Assembly: GCA_937927415.1 (NCBI GenBank) | Contig: CALBDS010000036.1 | Location: 117,687-181,686 of the forward strand | DNA from: an uncultured Rhodospirillaceae bacterium | Lineage (GTDB): Bacteria; Pseudomonadota; Alphaproteobacteria; Azospirillales; Azospirillaceae | Direction: 5' to 3' | DNA: 64,000 bases | In this document: positions 60,955 to 64,000 of the stretch, piece after piece | How positions within the stretch are numbered: the stretch's first letter is position 1 | Layout: each line of letters starts with the position of its first letter | The notes under the pieces: model-generated | Database searches by the model: none | Seen by the model: only the letters and a program-made list of their open reading frames with translations | What the model was told of the DNA's origin: nothing | Position numbers and translations under genes: made by a program

Positions 60955-62247
60955 ATGAACATCATCGACCGCCGCCGGAACCCGCAGGGCAAGAGCCTGG
61001 CCAACCGCCAGCGGTTCCTGCGCCGTGCCAAGGAGCAGGTGGTCAAAGCCGTCCGCGAAGCCTCCTCCAAGCGCGGTATCCAGGACATCGAGAATGGTGA
61101 CAAAATCACCATCTCGGCCGGCGGCGTGCGGGAACCCTCGTTTCACCGTGCCCAGTCGGGCGGCATCCGTGACTATGTGGTGCCCGGCAACAAGGAGTTC
61201 GTGGAAAAGGACACCATCGCCCGCCCCCCCAGCGGGGGCGGGGGTGGCGGCAACGAGGGTAGCCCCGACGGCGAGGGCGAGGATGATTTCCGCTTCGTCC
61301 TGTCGCGGGAAGAGTTCCTCGACATCTTCCTTGAGGATCTGGAACTGCCCGATCTGGTCAAGCAGCGGGTCAAGCAGTCGGAATCCCACACCCTGACGCG
61401 GGCGGGCTACTCGGTCACCGGATCGCCGTCGAACCTGAACCTCGTCCGCACCATGCGCAACAGCCTGAGCCGCCGCATCGCGCTGCGCCGGCCCAAGGTG
61501 GACGAACTGTTCGATCTGGAACGGGAAATCGCCAAGCTGGAGGCCGAAAACGGCGACCCCACCCTGCTGGAGGAGTTGCGCGAACGCTACGCCCGCCAGA
61601 CCACCCGTTCCAAACGCATCCCCTTCATCGATCCCATCGATGTGCGCTACAACCGTTTCGAGACGGTGCCCAAGCCCATCGCGCAGGCGGTGATGTTCTG
61701 CCTGATGGACGTGTCGGGGTCGATGACCGAGCACATGAAGGACCTCGCCAAACGGTTCTTCATGCTGCTGTACCTGTTCCTGAAGCGCCGGTACCGCTCC
61801 GTCGATATCGTCTTCATCCGCCACACCCACGAAGCCAAGGAGGTGGATGAGGAAACCTTCTTCTATTCCACCGAAACCGGCGGCACCGTGGTGTCCACGG
61901 CGCTGGAGGAGATGCAGCGCATCGTGCGCGAACGCTACCCCGATCAGGAATGGAACATCTACGCCGCCCAGGCGTCGGACGGCGACAACATGTCGTCGGA
62001 CAACGCCAAATCGGCCACCCTGCTGCGGGATGTCATCCTGCCCATGTGCCAGTACTTCGCCTATATCGAAGTGGCGGCGGAACACAACATGGGCCTGTCG
62101 GCGCTGGGCCGGGAAACCGAGCTGTGGCGAACGTACAAGATCGTGCAGGCCCCCACCCTGCCGCTGGCTATGCGGCGGGTGCGGTCGCGGCGGGAAATCT
62201 ACCCCGTGTTCCGCGACCTGTTCGCCAAGGACAAGGTGGGCGCCTGA
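60955..62247 (+). CDS. yeaH: DUF444 family protein (YeaH type)
   Basis: A 430-residue protein with the N-terminal helix IIDRRRNPQGKSLANRQRFLRRAKEQV, a Gly-rich linker (GGGGGGNEGSPDGEG) and a von Willebrand A-like domain with the MIDAS motif MDVSGSMTEHMKDLAKRFF. It always accompanies PrkA and SpoVR-type proteins. The molecular role is not known. ATG 60955 follows GAGGG; a TTG at 60952 directly precedes it. SpoVR follows after 23 nt. Confidence 0.95.
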   Translation: MNIIDRRRNPQGKSLANRQRFLRRAKEQVVKAVREASSKRGIQDIENGDKITISAGGVREPSFHRAQSGGIRDYVVPGNKEFVEKDTIARPPSGGGGGGNEGSPDGEGEDDFRFVLSREEFLDIFLEDLELPDLVKQRVKQSESHTLTRAGYSVTGSPSNLNLVRTMRNSLSRRIALRRPKVDELFDLEREIAKLEAENGDPTLLEELRERYARQTTRSKRIPFIDPIDVRYNRFETVPKPIAQAVMFCLMDVSGSMTEHMKDLAKRFFMLLYLFLKRRYRSVDIVFIRHTHEAKEVDEETFFYSTETGGTVVSTALEEMQRIVRERYPDQEWNIYAAQASDGDNMSSDNAKSATLLRDVILPMCQYFAYIEVAAEHNMGLSALGRETELWRTYKIVQAPTLPLAMRRVRSRREIYPVFRDLFAKDKVGA

Positions 62248-62270
62248 CCCGTTGTGATTGAGGAGACAGC

Positions 62271-63827
62271 ATGACCACCGTTCTGACCAAGCCGGCGGGC
62301 CTCCTTTACGACGGGGCCGATTGGGATTACGACAAGATCAAGCGGGTCTATGACGCGGTGGAGGACATCGCGCTCAACGACATGGGCCTGAACACCTATC
62401 CCAACCAGATCGAGGTCATCACCGCCGAACAGATGCTGGACGCCTATTCGTCCATCGGCATGCCGCTGATGTACAGGCATTGGTCGTTCGGCAAGCATTT
62501 CGCCCGTGACGAGATGCTCTACCGCAAGGGATACCGCGGCCTTGCGTACGAGATCGTCATCAATTCCAGCCCCTGCATCAGCTACATCATGGAAGAAAAC
62601 ACCATGACGATGCAGACGCTGGTGATTGCCCACGCCGCCTTCGGCCACAATCATTTCTTCAAGAACAACCAGCTTTTCCAGCAGTGGACCGATGCCAAGG
62701 GCATTCTGGACTATCTGGAATTCGCCAAGGCCTACATCACCCAGTGCGAGGAACGCTACGGCCTTGCCGCCGTCGAACGAGTGCTGGACGCCGCCCACGC
62801 GCTGATGACCCAGGGTGTGCACAAATACCCCAAGAAACGCCCTCTGGACCTGAGCGAGGAGCGCAAGCGCCAGCAAAGCCGCCAGCAGTACGAAGAGGAA
62901 ACCTTCAACGACCTGTGGCGCACCGTGCCGAAACCGGCGGCGGGCAGCCGTCCGCCGTCGCGCACGCTCAGCGAGCGCAAGAAGCTGCTGGGCCTGCCGG
63001 AGGAAAACATCCTCTACTTCCTGGAAAAGAAGGCGCCGCGGCTGGAGCACTGGCAGCGGGAAATCCTGCGCATCGTCCGCCACATCGCGCAGTATTTCTA
63101 TCCCCAGAAGCAGACCAAGCTGATGAACGAGGGGTGTGCCACCTACACCCACTACACCATCATGAACCGGCTGCATCAGAAGGGGCAGATCAGCGACGGC
63201 GCCATGCTGGAATTCCTGCATTCCCACACCAGCGTCGTGTTCCAGCCCGATTTTGACGATCAGCGTTTTTCCGGCATCAACCCCTATGCCCTGGGCTTCG
63301 CCATGATGCAGGACATCCAGCGCATCGCCGAAAACCCGACCGAGGAGGACCGGGAGTGGTTCCCCGATCTGGCCGGCTGCGGTGACGGGATGGGCGCGCT
63401 GCGTGATGCCTGGGCCAATTTCCGCGACGAAAGCTTCGTCCTGCAGTACCTCAGCCCGTACCTGATGCGGAAGATGAAGCTGTTCGCCGTGCACGACGAC
63501 GCCGAAGACCCCAACCTGATCGTCGAGCACATTCACAACGAACGCGGTTACCGCAACCTGCGGCGGATGCTGGCGCGCCAGTACGATCTGGCCTATCTGG
63601 AACCCGATATCCAGATCGTCGATGTGGATCTGGCCGGCGACCGCAAACTGATCCTGCACCACCGGGTGACCAACGGCGTGTTGCTGGACGAAAGCGATGC
63701 CAAAGCGGTGCTGCGCCACATCGCCAACCTGTGGGGCTATGAGGTGCAACTGGTTGAGGTGTCGGCGATGTCCGACGCCATCCTGAAGGAGCACGCGGTC
63801 ACCGCCCCAAGCGCCCTGTTCGCCTGA
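62271..63827 (+). CDS. SpoVR family protein
   Basis: A 518-residue SpoVR/YcgB-type protein. Characteristic parts are LYDGADWDYDKIKRVYDAVEDIA at the N-terminus, MPLMYRHWSFGKHFARDE, NSSPCISYIMEENTMTMQTLVIAHAAFGHNHFFKNN with several conserved His and HHYTIMNRLHQ-like sequence (CATYTHYTIMNRLHQKG). It works with PrkA and the DUF444 protein in an uncharacterised stress process; in Bacillus SpoVR affects the spore cortex, but this organism does not appear to sporulate. Last gene of the operon. Confidence 0.95.
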   Translation: MTTVLTKPAGLLYDGADWDYDKIKRVYDAVEDIALNDMGLNTYPNQIEVITAEQMLDAYSSIGMPLMYRHWSFGKHFARDEMLYRKGYRGLAYEIVINSSPCISYIMEENTMTMQTLVIAHAAFGHNHFFKNNQLFQQWTDAKGILDYLEFAKAYITQCEERYGLAAVERVLDAAHALMTQGVHKYPKKRPLDLSEERKRQQSRQQYEEETFNDLWRTVPKPAAGSRPPSRTLSERKKLLGLPEENILYFLEKKAPRLEHWQREILRIVRHIAQYFYPQKQTKLMNEGCATYTHYTIMNRLHQKGQISDGAMLEFLHSHTSVVFQPDFDDQRFSGINPYALGFAMMQDIQRIAENPTEEDREWFPDLAGCGDGMGALRDAWANFRDESFVLQYLSPYLMRKMKLFAVHDDAEDPNLIVEHIHNERGYRNLRRMLARQYDLAYLEPDIQIVDVDLAGDRKLILHHRVTNGVLLDESDAKAVLRHIANLWGYEVQLVEVSAMSDAILKEHAVTAPSALFA

Positions 63828-63842
63828 CGGAGCGATGGGCTA

Positions 63843-63950
63843 CCGCCCAAACCCGTTTGGGGTGCCCCCCAAACCCCCTTCTTTTTTATCGATAAAAAAG
63901 AGCGGAGGTTTGGAGGTGCAACCTCCAAGCGGGGCCGGGGCGGCAGCCCC
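63843..63950. repeat. Palindromic intergenic repeat element
   Basis: Centred on a perfect 18-bp palindrome of T6-ATCGAT-A6 (63882-63899). On both sides, imperfectly complementary CCCCAAACCCCC and GGAGGTTTGGAGG arms extend the symmetry. Smaller hairpins CCCAAAC/GTTTGGG (63846-63861) and TTGGAGGT/ACCTCCAA (63910-63928) are nested in the arms. It follows the spoVR stop by 16 nt and may also serve as a terminator. Similar elements are dispersed in related genomes as far as I recall; the copy number here cannot be seen. Confidence 0.6.
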
Positions 63951-64000
63951 ATATGCGCTAGGATAAGATATCAAGCAGGTGGTCAATCTGAGACTTGCGT

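Noticed and set aside
63737..63952. Minus-strand frame of 71 residues at the window end
   Set aside because: It overlaps the spoVR end and the palindromic repeat; the product is a translation of the repeat, a common spurious annotation.

Overview
The window is about 64 kb of GC-rich DNA that reads as the chromosome of an alphaproteobacterium of the Rhodospirillales/Azospirillales type. This rests on the PopZ polar organizer next to pcm, tolC and valS, on EcfG-type general-stress promoters (GGAAC, 16-17 bp, xGTT), on a complete SUF operon with an Rrf2-type regulator, and on the codon usage. Genus assignment (Azospirillum-like) is inference. Most of the window is core chromosome. No integrase, transposase, CRISPR array, rRNA or prophage was seen.

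Layout. 1-2.6 kb: cell-wall genes ydcF-like, rlpA and a truncated dacA, read leftward. A chemoreceptor is divergent from them, with three 11-bp Pho-box-like repeats in between. 4.7-10.6 kb: valS, popZ, tolC and pcm on the minus strand. 10.9 kb: tRNA-Cys with its own promoter and terminator. 11-17 kb: two small unknown genes, a Nudix hydrolase, serC, then a plus-strand run cysK, AlaX-type editing protein, sseA, GNAT. 17-21 kb: a TPR protein with a glycosyltransferase-like end, divergent across an AT-rich promoter from a 745-residue putative surface protein made of about twenty 26-residue repeats. 21-28.9 kb: thiD/glmM, GNAT, manganese catalase, trkH, uvrB. 29-32 kb: a BsuBI/PstI-type restriction-modification pair. 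32-38.9 kb: an unknown gene, EamA exporter, NhaP-type antiporter with a cyclic-nucleotide domain, and a lipoprotein/response regulator/histidine kinase operon. 39.2-39.5 kb: an intergenic region that looks like a structured minus-strand non-coding RNA ending in two terminator hairpins. 39.7-44.3 kb: MFS transporter, an Ala/Thr-rich coiled-coil protein and a three-gene envelope-stress operon behind an EcfG-type promoter. 44.5-51.7 kb: sufR-sufB-DUF29-sufC-sufD-sufS-sufU-sufT-sufA. 51.7-58.3 kb: GntR regulator, MscS channel with cyclic-nucleotide domain, YkgJ-like cysteine protein, HNH endonuclease, esterase, gluQ, Nudix hydrolase, single-domain response regulator. 59-63.8 kb: prkA-yeaH-spoVR stress operon, followed by a palindromic intergenic repeat.

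How it fits together. Several parts point to stress handling and envelope maintenance: EcfG-type promoters in front of the Mn-catalase and the envelope trio, the prkA operon, the SUF operon, and two transport proteins gated by cyclic-nucleotide-type domains. The least explained parts are the hierarchically repeated surface protein with its divergent TPR/glycosyltransferase neighbour, the candidate structured RNA near 39.4 kb, and the lipoprotein-led two-component operon. All functional assignments come from reading motifs in the translated sequence; no database search was possible.
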